Notes: a model not told the origin generated them from the sequence alone. Shown: positions 49,463-58,398, counted from the first letter of the stretch. The stretch: 64,000 nucleotides of DNA from Pseudomonas helleri (GCF_001043025.1 NZ_JYLD01000001.1:248001-312000), one strand, 5' to 3'. Numbers and translations: made by a program.

Positions 49463-49880
49463 CAAAGGCGTTTTGCACGTCGACACCGAAGTCCTGGTGC
49501 CGTTTTTCGATATCGACACGATGCACGTGGTGTGGCACGGGCATTACGTCAAATACCTCGAAGTCGCCCGCTGCGCCTTGCTCGATCACATCGGGCATAA
49601 CTACACGCAGATGCTCAACGCGGGCTACGCGTGGCCGGTGATCGACCTGCAACTGCGCTATGTGCGCGGTGCCACTTTCGGCCAACGAATCAACGTGCGT
49701 GCCAGCCTGGTGGAATGGGAGAACCGTCTGAAGATCAACTACCTGATCACCGATGCAGCCACCGGCGAACGCCTGACCCGCGCCTGCACGGTGCAGATCG
49801 CGGTCAGGATTGCCGACCGGGAAATGCAACTGGCGTCGCCCAAATGCTTGATCGATGCGATTGCGAAGGTGCTGGCATGA
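49455..49880 (+). CDS. apeK: APE-cluster 4HBT-type acyl-CoA/ACP thioesterase
   Basis: 141 residues from ATG 49455, overlapping the lyase by eight bases. The hot-dog fold motif FFDIDTMHVVWHGHYVKYLE contains the catalytic Asp of the 4-hydroxybenzoyl-CoA thioesterase family. It releases or proof-reads acyl chains in the pathway. It ends with an ATGA overlap into the next gene. Confidence 0.9.
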   Translation: MRSKGVLHVDTEVLVPFFDIDTMHVVWHGHYVKYLEVARCALLDHIGHNYTQMLNAGYAWPVIDLQLRYVRGATFGQRINVRASLVEWENRLKINYLITDAATGERLTRACTVQIAVRIADREMQLASPKCLIDAIAKVLA

Positions 49881-50566
49881 AGCTGATTGCTGCTCTGTGT
49901 AGTCGCTGCCGCAGGCTGCGATCGAGCCCGAAGGGGTCGCGTTTTTCGGATCTTATCGCAGCCTTCGGCAGCGACTACAAGGCGTACGTAGCCGCTTTGC
50001 TGCTCGGATTATCACCCTTGGCCCACGCCTTCGACCTGCAACAACTGAGCGATCAACTGGCCAGGCCGCAGGTGATCCACGGTGATTTCATCCAGGAAAA
50101 ACACCTGCGCGCGCTACCCAAACCGCTGACCAGCACCGGCACCTTTGTGCTGGCCAAAGATCACGGCCTGTTGTGGCAACTCAACACCCCGCTGAAACAG
50201 GACTACCGCATCACCGCCCTCGGCATTGCCCGACGCAATGGCAGCGAGTGGCAAATGCTCCCCGGCAAGAGCGCAGGCGCCGAGCAGAACCGCCTGTTCC
50301 TCGCCGTGTTGCAAGGCGACAGCAGCGGGCTTGCGCGTGATTTCGAGCTGCGCCTGCAAGGCCAACCGACGCAGTGGACGCTCACCCTGACCCCGCGCTC
50401 GCTGTTGCTCAAGCAGGTGTTCACACAAATCAACATCGACGGCGGCGAGCTGGTGCAACGCATCGAGTTGCAGGAAACCCAAGGCGACAGCACCGTGCTG
50501 AAGCTGCAAAACAGCATCAGCCACTTACCCTTGAGCGACGCGGAGCAGCACGACTTTGCGCAGTGA
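49877..50566 (+). CDS. apeL: LolA-like outer-membrane lipoprotein carrier of the APE cluster, with REP inside the signal-peptide region
   Basis: 229 residues from ATG 49877. The mature part (FDLQQLSDQLARPQVIHGDF onwards; SPLLLKQVF-like barrel region) is LolA-like, a periplasmic carrier of lipid-linked cargo. The first seven codons (MKLIAAL) and codons from about 35 on (YVAALLLGLSPLAHA, signal cleavage after AHA) look like one normal signal peptide. They are split by about 27 codons (CSRCRRLRSSPKG...FGSDYKA) encoded by a REP. The frame stays open, giving an unusually long basic n-region. A downstream start is possible. Confidence 0.85.
   Translation: MKLIAALCSRCRRLRSSPKGSRFSDLIAAFGSDYKAYVAALLLGLSPLAHAFDLQQLSDQLARPQVIHGDFIQEKHLRALPKPLTSTGTFVLAKDHGLLWQLNTPLKQDYRITALGIARRNGSEWQMLPGKSAGAEQNRLFLAVLQGDSSGLARDFELRLQGQPTQWTLTLTPRSLLLKQVFTQINIDGGELVQRIELQETQGDSTVLKLQNSISHLPLSDAEQHDFAQ
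49898..49979. repeat. REP palindrome 9, inside coding sequence
   Basis: Arms TGTAGTCGCTGCCGCAGGCT / AGCCTTCGGCAGCGACTACA, related to the REP 3 class, with spacer CGAGCCCGAAGGGGTCGCG. It lies entirely within the 5' coding part of the LolA-like gene, in frame. Confidence 0.92.
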
Positions 50567-52910
50567 ACGCTGGTTGCCCCGGGGCTTTTTGATCCTGCTG
50601 CTGGCCGTGCTCGCCCTGGCCGGCTGGCAATGGCGGCATGGCCCGCCGCTGTCGGCCAACCTGATGGAACTGGTGCCCGGCCACACTCCGGACGCACTGC
50701 TACAGAGCGCCGAGCAGCGCATGCAAGAACCCCTCAACCGAGAGGTGCTGCTGCTGGTGGGCAGCGCTGATCGCCAGCAAGCCATTAACACCGCTCGCCA
50801 GTTGGGCGAGCAGTGGCAGGCCAGCGGGCTGTTTGAAAGGGTCCAGTGGAACCTGCAAGCCGACTTGCCCGCCCTGCGCGAGCAACTGCTGCGCGGGCGC
50901 CTGGCAATGCTCGCGCAAGCTGACCGCACACAACTGATCGAACACCCTGATGCCTTTATCCAGCAACGGGTGCAAGCACTGTTCGACCCATTCAGCGGCT
51001 TTAGCTTGGTGCCCAGCCAGGACGACTGGCTGGGCCTGACCGGGCGCATCCAGAACAGCCAGCCGCAACGCGGCGCGGTGCAACTGGACATCGGCAGCGG
51101 CGCCTTGATCGCTGACGCCGACGGCAACAGTTGGGTATTGCTGCGCGCCCGCACGCAGGGCAATGCCTTTGACATGAAGCTGCCCCTGCAAGTGGCCGCA
51201 CTGGTTGAGCACAGCCGCGAACAGGCTGCCAGCCAGAACGTGCAGCTGCTCGCCGCCAGTGGCCTGCTCTACGCCGCCAGCGGCCAACAACAAGCCACCC
51301 GTGAGATCACCTGGGTGGGCGGCGGGGCCACCTTCGGAATTTTGCTCCTGTTGCTGCTCGCATTCCGCCGCTGGCGCGTGCTGCTGGCCTTTGTTCCAGT
51401 GCTGGTGGGCATGCTGTTTGGCGCCGTGGCCTGCGTCGGTTTGTTTGGCAGCCTGCACGTGATGACATTAGTGCTGGGCTCCAGCCTGATCGGCGTGGCC
51501 GTCGATTACCCGCTGCATTACCTGTCAAAAAGCTGGAGCCTGAAACCATGGCGCAGTTGGCCTGCCGTGCGCCTGACATTGCCCGGCTTGAGCCTGAGCC
51601 TGGCCACCAGTTGCATCGGTTATCTGGCCTTGGCGTTTACCCCGTTTCCCGCGTTGACCCAAATCGCCATCTTCTCGGCCGCAGGCTTGGTCGGGGCGTA
51701 TCTGAGCGCCGTGTGCCTGCTACCCGCGCTGCTCAACGGTATGACGTTACAGCCCGCGCAATGGCCGTTGCACCTCGCGCAACGCCTGCTGGATGCGCGG
51801 GCAGCGCTGTTGAAAAAAGTCCCCACGCCCGCGCTATTGGCCTTGTTGCTGGCCTTTTGTGCAGCGGGCGTGTGGCAACTGACCAGCAAAAACGATATTC
51901 GCCAATGGGTCGGTGCGCCGCCTCAACTGACGGCACACGCCCAAGCCATTGCGCGCATTACCGGCTACCAACCGACCAGCCAGTTCTTTTTGGTGCGGGC
52001 CGACAATGAGCAGCAACTGCTTGAGCGCCAAACCGTGCTGCGCGAGCGGCTGGATCAACTGGTCAGCACCGGCCAGCTACAAGGCTATTTGGCCCTGGGC
52101 CAATTGGTCAGCCTGCCGAGCGAGCAACAATACCTGCGCACGGCCTTGAAGCAACTGCCACAGCACTGGCAACCGCTGCTGGAACTGGGCGTGCCCGAGG
52201 CCGCGCTGCAACATGAACTCGCACAGTTAGAAGCGTTGCCCGAGCAAACTATCGACGCCGCGCTCACCGGGCCATTGGCCGAACCGTGGCGCGCGTTGTG
52301 GTTGGGCAAACAGGGCAACGGCGTGGCTGCCATGGTCAGCTTGCAAGGCTTGAACAACCCCGACCTGTTGCGCGAACAGGCCCAGGGCCTGCCCGGCGTG
52401 CAGTGGGTGGACCGCTTGGGCGACTTGAATGGCGTGTTCGCGGCCACCCAGATCAGCGCGGCAGAACTGAAGCTGTTGTCGTGCGTGTTGATCGTCTTGC
52501 TGTTGATCGCGCCCTTTGGCTTAAGCGGCGCGCTGCGCATTGTTGCACTGCCGCTGTTAGCCGCGCTGTGCAGCGTGGCCAGCCTCGGCTGGTTGGGGCA
52601 GCCGCTGACCCTGTTCAGCCTGTTCGGGTTATTGCTGGTGACGGCGATCAGCGTCGATTACGCGATTTTGATGCGTGAACACATCGGCGGGGCTGCCGTC
52701 AGCCTGCTCGGCACCTTGCTCGCCGCGCTGACCACCTGGCTGTCGTTCGGTTTGCTGGCGGTGTCCAGCACGCCAGCGGTCAGCAACTTCGGGCTGTCGG
52801 TGAGCCTCGGCCTGGCCTTCAGCTTTATGCTCGCGCCGTGGGCCGGTCAGCAAACGCCGCACACCCCGCGTTATTCTTCATTGCCACGGAGGCCCCATGA
52901 AACCCCTTAG
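50556..52910 (+). CDS. apeM: APE-cluster MMPL/RND-type exporter
   Basis: 784 residues. The only workable start is TTG 50556, 11 bases inside the previous gene. Two repeated halves each have one helix, a periplasmic domain and five helices. In the first half see GILLLLLLAFRRWRVLLAFV and GSSLIGVAVDYPLHYLSK; in the second, LLLVTAISVDYAILMREHIG. The V/S-D-Y element corresponds to the proton-relay Asp of RND permeases. It probably extracts the lipid-linked polyene to the periplasm for LolA-like transfer. Confidence 0.9.
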   Translation: MRSERWLPRGFLILLLAVLALAGWQWRHGPPLSANLMELVPGHTPDALLQSAEQRMQEPLNREVLLLVGSADRQQAINTARQLGEQWQASGLFERVQWNLQADLPALREQLLRGRLAMLAQADRTQLIEHPDAFIQQRVQALFDPFSGFSLVPSQDDWLGLTGRIQNSQPQRGAVQLDIGSGALIADADGNSWVLLRARTQGNAFDMKLPLQVAALVEHSREQAASQNVQLLAASGLLYAASGQQQATREITWVGGGATFGILLLLLLAFRRWRVLLAFVPVLVGMLFGAVACVGLFGSLHVMTLVLGSSLIGVAVDYPLHYLSKSWSLKPWRSWPAVRLTLPGLSLSLATSCIGYLALAFTPFPALTQIAIFSAAGLVGAYLSAVCLLPALLNGMTLQPAQWPLHLAQRLLDARAALLKKVPTPALLALLLAFCAAGVWQLTSKNDIRQWVGAPPQLTAHAQAIARITGYQPTSQFFLVRADNEQQLLERQTVLRERLDQLVSTGQLQGYLALGQLVSLPSEQQYLRTALKQLPQHWQPLLELGVPEAALQHELAQLEALPEQTIDAALTGPLAEPWRALWLGKQGNGVAAMVSLQGLNNPDLLREQAQGLPGVQWVDRLGDLNGVFAATQISAAELKLLSCVLIVLLLIAPFGLSGALRIVALPLLAALCSVASLGWLGQPLTLFSLFGLLLVTAISVDYAILMREHIGGAAVSLLGTLLAALTTWLSFGLLAVSSTPAVSNFGLSVSLGLAFSFMLAPWAGQQTPHTPRYSSLPRRPHETP

Positions 52911-53625
52911 CGATACCTACGTAGAAGAAACCCGGTTCGGGTTTTGGTTTTTGCGCAGCCACACCTGGCAGCACCATGTACTGCGAGTGGCGATCAATGA
53001 CTTGCGCGGCTTGTTCAGCGAGCCGCCGCCGTCTGCGCCGGTCATCCTGGATGCCGGTTGCGGGCAGGGCAAGTCGTTCCAGTACCTGCAGGCAACCTTC
53101 GCCCCCAAGCGTTTGATCGGGCTCGATGCCGACCCGCTGAGCCTTGAGCTGAGCCGCGAAGAGGCCCGCCGCCAAGGATTCGACGTTGAGCTGATCGGCA
53201 GCGACTGCGCTGAACTGAACGTGCCCGATGCCAGCGTCGACCTGCTGTTCTGTCACCAGACCTTCCACCACCTGGTGCAACAAGACCGGGCGCTGGCCGA
53301 GTTCTATCGCGTGCTCAAGCCGGGCGGTTATTTGCTGTTCGCCGAGTCCACCGAAGCCTACATCGACACCTGGGTGATTCGCTGGCTGTTCCGCCACCCC
53401 ATGCACGTGCAGAAAAGCGCGGCGCAATACCTGGAAATGATCCGCGACCAAGGCTTTGAATTTGATGCGCAGAACGTCTCTTACCCCTACCTGTGGTGGA
53501 GCCGTGCGACTGATTTCGGGCTGTTGGAACGCTTTGGCCTGCGCCCTGCCAAGCCGGTGGGTCAACGGGAAGAAACCTTGGTCAACGTGGTGGCCCGCAA
53601 ACCGTTGCAAGGCAAAGATCAATGA
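52897..53625 (+). CDS. APE-cluster SAM-dependent methyltransferase
   Basis: 242 residues, overlapping the exporter by 14 bases. Class I motifs: ILDAGCGQGKSFQYL (SAM binding), LIGLDADPLSL (acidic residue), LLFCHQTFHHL and RVLKPGGYLLFAES. It probably methylates the aryl head group, as ApeB-type enzymes do, though it sits between the exporter and the lipoprotein rather than at the cluster start. Substrate inferred. Confidence 0.85.
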   Translation: MKPLSDTYVEETRFGFWFLRSHTWQHHVLRVAINDLRGLFSEPPPSAPVILDAGCGQGKSFQYLQATFAPKRLIGLDADPLSLELSREEARRQGFDVELIGSDCAELNVPDASVDLLFCHQTFHHLVQQDRALAEFYRVLKPGGYLLFAESTEAYIDTWVIRWLFRHPMHVQKSAAQYLEMIRDQGFEFDAQNVSYPYLWWSRATDFGLLERFGLRPAKPVGQREETLVNVVARKPLQGKDQ

Positions 53626-54122
53626 CACGCCGTTATAGCCTGTTCGCAGCCCTTGGCATCTTCATGCTCCTGTTGTTAAGTGGCTGCACCAGCCTGCCCT
53701 TGCCCAAACACACGCCCAGCCTGACGCTGCCGATGCAGTTGCATGTCCAGCGTCAGCAGGCCGACCAGCGCCAGGACTGGCTGCTGGTGATTCAGCAAGA
53801 GGACGCCGGGCTACGCTGGTCATTGATGGACCCGCTGGGGATCCCGCTGGCACGGCAATTACTGCACAACCAGCACTGGCAAGCAGACGGTTTGCTGCCG
53901 CCCAACCCCGAGGCCCGGGAGCTGTTCGCCGCGCTGCTGTTTGCACTCACGCCTGCCGACCAGTTGGCCGACAATTACCCGCAGGCAACCTCCAGCGCTG
54001 ATCGCCGTACGCTCGACCGCCGCTGGCAGGTGCACTATGTACAACCGCAGGTGTTTAGCATCGATCTGGACAAAGGCGTGCACTACACCCTCAGCCCACT
54101 CAACACCGAGACGGCCCCATGA
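53622..54122 (+). CDS. apeN: APE-cluster DUF3261-like lipoprotein
   Basis: 166 residues. A lipoprotein signal peptide ends in the lipobox LLSGC with Cys22 as the lipidated residue. The mature part resembles DUF3261 proteins found in APE clusters and, structurally, LolB-like acceptors (that last point is inference). It is probably the outer-membrane acceptor that works with the LolA-like carrier. Overlaps both neighbours by four bases. Confidence 0.85.
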   Translation: MTRRYSLFAALGIFMLLLLSGCTSLPLPKHTPSLTLPMQLHVQRQQADQRQDWLLVIQQEDAGLRWSLMDPLGIPLARQLLHNQHWQADGLLPPNPEARELFAALLFALTPADQLADNYPQATSSADRRTLDRRWQVHYVQPQVFSIDLDKGVHYTLSPLNTETAP

Positions 54123-55306
54123 CTGCGTACCTGAATGCACTGGGCATCGTTTGTTCACTGGGCCGCGGGCCCAAGGACGTCGCGCAGCACCTGTTTGCCG
54201 GTGACTGTTCGGGCATGCAGCAAACAGCCGGCTGGATCCCTGAGCGCCCGGTCGCAGTGGCGCAGGTGCAAGGCGAGTTGCCAGTGATCCCGGCACACCT
54301 TGCCCGCCACAACAGCCGCAATAATCGGCTATTGCTTGAGGCGGCATTGCAGATTGGCGATGACATTGAGCAAGCGATCCAGACCTATGGCCGTGACCGC
54401 ATCGCTGTCGTGCTGGGCACCAGCACCTCGGGCATCGACGAAGCCTGCCATGGCATTGCCCACTACGCGCAGCACCAGCATTTCCCCAGCGATTACGACT
54501 ACCGCCAGCAAGAGCTGAGTGCACCAGCTGAGTTTCTGGCCGCGTGGCTGAACATCAGCGGGCCGACCTATGTTATTTCGACGGCTTGCACCTCCAGCGC
54601 CCGCGCCCTGATGAGCGCCCAGCGCCTGCTGCGCATGAACGTGTGCGACGTGGTGCTGTGCGGCGGCGTCGACAGTTTATGCACGCTGACCCTCAATGGC
54701 TTTGCAGCCCTTGAAGCCGTAGCCGATGAGCGTTGCAACCCGTTTTCGGTCAACCGTCGCGGCATCAATATTGGTGAAGGCGCGGCCCTGTTTTTAATGA
54801 GCAAACAGGCCAGCGGCGCGCAACCGATCGCCTTGCTGGGCGCAGGCGCCAGCTCGGATGCGCACCATATTTCTGCCCCCGAGCCCAGCGGCCGGGGCGC
54901 GGTCAACGCCATGTGCCAGGCTTTGCAGCGTGCAGGGTTGCAGGCCAGCCAGATCGGCTACTTGAACCTGCATGGCACGGCAACCCAGCACAACGACGCC
55001 ATGGAAAGCCAGGCCGTGGCCCAGGTGTTCCCACACGGTGTACCGTGCTCGTCAACCAAACCCATGACCGGCCACACACTGGGTGCAGCCGGGGCGCTGG
55101 AGGCCGCGTTTTGCTGGTTGAGCCTGAGCCAAGGTAACGCCTTGCCCCCGCACCTCTGGGATGGCCAGCCCGACCCGCAGTTGCCCGCGCTGAACTGGGT
55201 CACCCCAGGCCTTACCCTGGCCCCCGAACACCCACGCTGCCTGATGAGCAACTCGTTTGCCTTCGGCGGTAATAACGTCAGCCTGATTATCGGAGACGCT
55301 CCATGA
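54119..55306 (+). CDS. apeO: APE beta-ketoacyl synthase (elongation)
   Basis: 395 residues. The nucleophile Cys157 is in VISTACTSSARAL; the two catalytic His residues are in NLHGTATQHND and KPMTGHTLGAAGALEA; NSFAFGGNNVSL closes the fold. A complete type II ketosynthase, expected to pair with the chain-length factor at 41939-42655. Overlaps apeN and apeP by four bases each. Confidence 0.93.
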   Translation: MTAYLNALGIVCSLGRGPKDVAQHLFAGDCSGMQQTAGWIPERPVAVAQVQGELPVIPAHLARHNSRNNRLLLEAALQIGDDIEQAIQTYGRDRIAVVLGTSTSGIDEACHGIAHYAQHQHFPSDYDYRQQELSAPAEFLAAWLNISGPTYVISTACTSSARALMSAQRLLRMNVCDVVLCGGVDSLCTLTLNGFAALEAVADERCNPFSVNRRGINIGEGAALFLMSKQASGAQPIALLGAGASSDAHHISAPEPSGRGAVNAMCQALQRAGLQASQIGYLNLHGTATQHNDAMESQAVAQVFPHGVPCSSTKPMTGHTLGAAGALEAAFCWLSLSQGNALPPHLWDGQPDPQLPALNWVTPGLTLAPEHPRCLMSNSFAFGGNNVSLIIGDAP

Positions 55307-55770
55307 TTGATTGGCCGCTCGCCGAATTACTGCCCCACGCTGGCGACATGATCTTGATCGATCACGTGCTGGCATTTGATGAAGAAACCATTCACACCCG
55401 GGTAACTGTCCGCTCTGGCGGCCTGTTTAACCGCGCAGACGGCAGCCTGCCGGCCTGGGTCGGCGTCGAGTTGATGGCGCAAAGCGTGGCCGCCTATGCC
55501 GGTTGCCGCGCGCGTCAGGCAGGCAACCCCGTGGCGCTGGGCTTTTTGCTCGGCACCCGCAAGTTTGAATGCAACGTTGAGCACTTCCCGCTCGGCGCCG
55601 AGTTACAGATCCACGCCGTGCGCTCGCTCGAAGACGACAACGGCATGGGCGTGTTTGAGTGCCACCTGACCGGCCCACAGATCCACGCCACCGCCCGCCT
55701 GAACGTGTTCCGTCCGCCTCAGGCTGAAAACTACCTTGCTCAAGCATCTCAGGAGGCTCGCCATGACTGA
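55303..55770 (+). CDS. apeP: APE 3-hydroxyacyl-ACP dehydratase
   Basis: 155 residues, hot-dog fold. LPHAGDMILIDHVLAFD carries the His, and WVGVELMAQSVAAYAG the acidic residue, of FabZ/FabA-like dehydratases. In characterised systems ApeP works as a complex with ApeI, which here is fused to the ligase. It overlaps the reductase gene by eight bases. Confidence 0.9.
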   Translation: MIDWPLAELLPHAGDMILIDHVLAFDEETIHTRVTVRSGGLFNRADGSLPAWVGVELMAQSVAAYAGCRARQAGNPVALGFLLGTRKFECNVEHFPLGAELQIHAVRSLEDDNGMGVFECHLTGPQIHATARLNVFRPPQAENYLAQASQEARHD

Positions 55771-56491
55771 GTCCATTTTGGTCACTGGCTCTAGCCGTGG
55801 CATTGGTCGTGCCATCGCGTTGCGTCTGGCCCAGGCCGGTTTCGATCTTGTGCTGCACTGTCGCAGTGGGCGCAGCGAAGCCGACAGCGTCATGGCGCAC
55901 GTGCAAGCACTGGGCCGCAACGCCCGCGTGCTGCAGTTCGACGTATCGGACCGCGCCCAGTGCCGGGCAATACTGGAAGCCGATGTTGAAACCCACGGTG
56001 CTTATTACGGCGTGGTGCTCAATGCCGGGCTGACCCGTGACGGCGCGTTTCCGGCCCTCAGCGAAGACGATTGGGACGTGGTGATGCGCACCAACCTCGA
56101 CGGTTTTTACAACGTCCTGCACCCGGTCATGATGCCCATGATCCGCCGTCGTCAAGCCGGGCGCATTGTGTGCATCACCTCGGTGTCGGGCCTGATCGGC
56201 AATCGCGGCCAGGTCAATTACAGCGCCTCCAAAGCCGGGCTGATCGGCGCCGCCAAAGCCCTCGCCATTGAACTGGGCAAGCGCAAAATCACGGTTAACT
56301 GTGTGGCGCCGGGCCTGATCGACACCGCCATGCTGGACGAGAATGTGCCCGTTGAAGAACTGATGAAAATGATCCCTGCCCAACGCATGGGCACCCCGGA
56401 AGAAGTCGCCGGGGCGGTCAACTTTTTGATGTCGGCCGAAGCGGGCTATATCACCCGCCAGGTGCTGGCCGTCAACGGAGGCTTGTGCTGA
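55763..56491 (+). CDS. apeQ: APE 3-ketoacyl-ACP reductase (FabG-like)
   Basis: 242 residues from ATG 55763. A short-chain dehydrogenase with TGSSRGIGRAIALRL (NADP binding), VVLNAGLTRDGAF, the Ser in CITSVSGL and YSASKAG (catalytic Tyr and Lys). It reduces the 3-keto intermediates of polyene extension. The frame extends to 55736, but that region is inside apeP. TGATG overlap with the next gene. Confidence 0.94.
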   Translation: MTESILVTGSSRGIGRAIALRLAQAGFDLVLHCRSGRSEADSVMAHVQALGRNARVLQFDVSDRAQCRAILEADVETHGAYYGVVLNAGLTRDGAFPALSEDDWDVVMRTNLDGFYNVLHPVMMPMIRRRQAGRIVCITSVSGLIGNRGQVNYSASKAGLIGAAKALAIELGKRKITVNCVAPGLIDTAMLDENVPVEELMKMIPAQRMGTPEEVAGAVNFLMSAEAGYITRQVLAVNGGLC

Positions 56492-57717
56492 TGAAGCGCG
56501 TCGTCGTTACCGGCATGGCCGGCATCACCTCGTTGGGCAGTGACTGGGCCAGCATCGTGGCCCATTTTGAGGCGGGGCGCAGCGGCATTCGGCGCATGGA
56601 CGAATGGGACCGCTTTACCGAACTCAACACCCGTTTGGCCGGGCCGATTGATGACTTTGCCGTGCCCCCACACTGGACCCGCAAACAACTGCGCAGCATG
56701 GGCCGCGTCTCGCGCCTGGCGGTGGGGGCAGCGGAGCAGGCCTTGCAAGACGCGGGCTTGCTGGGCAACCCGATCATTCAGGACGGGCGCATGGGCGTGG
56801 CGTGTGGTTCGTCCACCGGCAGCACGGACGAAATCAAAGCCTTCGGCAATATGTTGCTCAACTCAGTGGCCGAAGGTCTTAACGCCAACAGCTACGTGCG
56901 CATGATGCCGCACACCACGGCAGCGAATATCAGCATCTTCTTTGGCCTTACCGGGCGGTTGATCCCGACCTCCAGCGCCTGCACCAGCGGCAGCCAGGGC
57001 ATTGGTTATGCCTACGAAGCCATCAAGTTCGGCCGCCTGCCGTTGATGCTCGCAGGCGGCGCAGAAGAGTTGTGCCCCACCGAAGCCATGGTGTTTGACG
57101 CGCTGTACGCCACCAGCCTTAAAAACGACGCCCCGCACACCAGCCCAAGCCCCTATGACAGTGGCCGCGATGGCCTGGTGATCGGCGAAGGGGGCGGCAT
57201 GCTGGTGCTTGAAGAGCTGGAGCATGCGCTGGCTCGCGGTGCGCACATCCATGCTGAAATCGTCGGTTTTGGCAGCAACGCAGACGGCCAGCACACCACC
57301 CGCCCCGAGATCAGCACCATGCGCCGAGCCATGGAACTGGCGCTGGAAGACGCGGGACTTGCCGCTCAGGCCATCGGCTATGTGAACGGTCACGGCACCG
57401 CCACCGAACAAGGCGACATCGCCGAAACCCAGGCCACCCATGACGTGTTTGGCAAACACATGCCCATCAGCTCGCAAAAGAGTTTTTTGGGCCACACTTT
57501 GGGGGCCTGTGGCGCGCTGGAGTCGTGGTTCAGCATCGAGATGATGAACCGCGACCGCTACGTGCCCACGCTTAACCTGCACAACGTAGACCCACGCTGC
57601 GCTGAACTGGACTACCTGCGCGGCGAAAGTCGCGTGATGCACAACGACTATGTGATGAACAACAATTTTGCCTTCGGCGGCGTCAACACCTCGTTGATTT
57701 TTCGCCGCTGGTCATGA
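56491..57717 (+). CDS. apeR: APE beta-ketoacyl synthase (initiation type)
   Basis: 408 residues from ATG 56491; a GTG six bases earlier is possible. Catalytic Cys164 is in PTSSACTSGSQGIGYAYEAI, with His in YVNGHGTATEQGD and SFLGHTLGACGALES. FabB/FabF-like. ApeR in characterised clusters performs the first condensation on the aryl starter. Last biosynthetic enzyme of the operon. Confidence 0.93.
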   Translation: MKRVVVTGMAGITSLGSDWASIVAHFEAGRSGIRRMDEWDRFTELNTRLAGPIDDFAVPPHWTRKQLRSMGRVSRLAVGAAEQALQDAGLLGNPIIQDGRMGVACGSSTGSTDEIKAFGNMLLNSVAEGLNANSYVRMMPHTTAANISIFFGLTGRLIPTSSACTSGSQGIGYAYEAIKFGRLPLMLAGGAEELCPTEAMVFDALYATSLKNDAPHTSPSPYDSGRDGLVIGEGGGMLVLEELEHALARGAHIHAEIVGFGSNADGQHTTRPEISTMRRAMELALEDAGLAAQAIGYVNGHGTATEQGDIAETQATHDVFGKHMPISSQKSFLGHTLGACGALESWFSIEMMNRDRYVPTLNLHNVDPRCAELDYLRGESRVMHNDYVMNNNFAFGGVNTSLIFRRWS

Positions 57718-57734
57718 GGTCAAGGAGACCCCCT

Positions 57735-58178
57735 ATGCACATCAAAACGTTGGCGGCTGCCACCCTTCTGCTGTCCGCCCTGCCTGCCGTGAGCCAGGCC
57801 CGCGACACCACCTTGTACTTGCCGTTTGATCAGGTAGTCACCGAAGCCATCAGCACCGGAAAAATCGACGGCAGCGTCAAGTTTTACCTCGCGGGCAACA
57901 CGCCGAGCGGCAAAGTCAGCGTACTCAGCCCCGGCGCCGTGACCAACAAAAAGACCAACGCCTTCAACAAAACTGACTACCAGGCGTGTTCCTGGGCGCT
58001 GCAATCGGCGTTGATCACCCTGCATGACGCGGCCAAAAAGGCCGGTGCCAACGCCGTGACCGACATCACCAGCTACTACAAACGCAACGAACGCAAAGAC
58101 CCGAAAACTTACGAATGCCACGCAGGCGCGATCATTGCGGGCGTGGCGCTGAAAGGCGATTTGTCGAAGGTGAATTGA
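57735..58178 (+). CDS. Small secreted protein at the end of the APE cluster
   Basis: 147 residues from ATG 57735, with AAGGAGA upstream; an earlier in-frame ATG at 57714 lies at the end of apeR. The signal peptide MHIKTLAAATLLLSALPAVSQA is clear (cleavage after SQA). The mature protein has two Cys (QACSWAL and YECHAGA) that could form a disulphide. Homologues are common at the end of APE clusters in my memory, but the function is unknown. Confidence 0.8.
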   Translation: MHIKTLAAATLLLSALPAVSQARDTTLYLPFDQVVTEAISTGKIDGSVKFYLAGNTPSGKVSVLSPGAVTNKKTNAFNKTDYQACSWALQSALITLHDAAKKAGANAVTDITSYYKRNERKDPKTYECHAGAIIAGVALKGDLSKVN

Positions 58179-58206
58179 GCGTCTGGGGGCTGGCCCCAAA
58201 AACGAC

Positions 58207-58229
58207 AAAGGCGCCTCGCGGCGCCTTAT
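58207..58229 (+). terminator. Putative terminator after the APE operon
   Basis: AAGGCGCC-TCGC-GGCGCCTT, a strong GC stem about 30 bases after the last stop, followed by ATTCAC; the T-tract is weak. It could act from both strands. Confidence 0.75.
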
Positions 58230-58241
58230 TCACAAACAGAC

Positions 58242-58316
58242 GGGCTTGTCATCGCGCTGTGTCTGTCCGGCTCGGTGATGGCTGGTTGCCCAGGATCCTC
58301 CGAGTCTCACAAGCCC
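58242..58316. other. Nested-stem structured element of unknown nature
   Basis: About 75 bases closed by GGGCTTGT (58242-58249) / ACAAGCCC (58309-58316). An inner 7-bp stem is GGCTCGG (58269-58275) / CCGAGTC (58300-58306, one wobble). A terminal stem is CTGG / CCAG (58282-58293). Read on the minus strand the terminal loop is GCAA, a GNRA tetraloop, which suggests a minus-strand RNA after the pemK-like gene. It is not a tRNA. Confidence 0.45.
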
Positions 58317-58398
58317 CTTTCGGGAACGTGGCGAGTATTGCGCTGAAGGAGGCTTAAGGCAACCTTGAGTACGTCCCGTTGGTCGAATCAAACGCGTG

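Noticed and set aside
49631..49876. Upstream extension of the LolA-like gene
   Set aside because: It lies inside the thioesterase gene in another frame; the ATGA overlap at 49877 is the natural start.
58242..58316. tRNA candidate because of the closed 8-bp stem and about 75-base length
   Set aside because: No T-loop GTTCRA-like sequence, no anticodon arm in the right place and a nested rather than cloverleaf fold.
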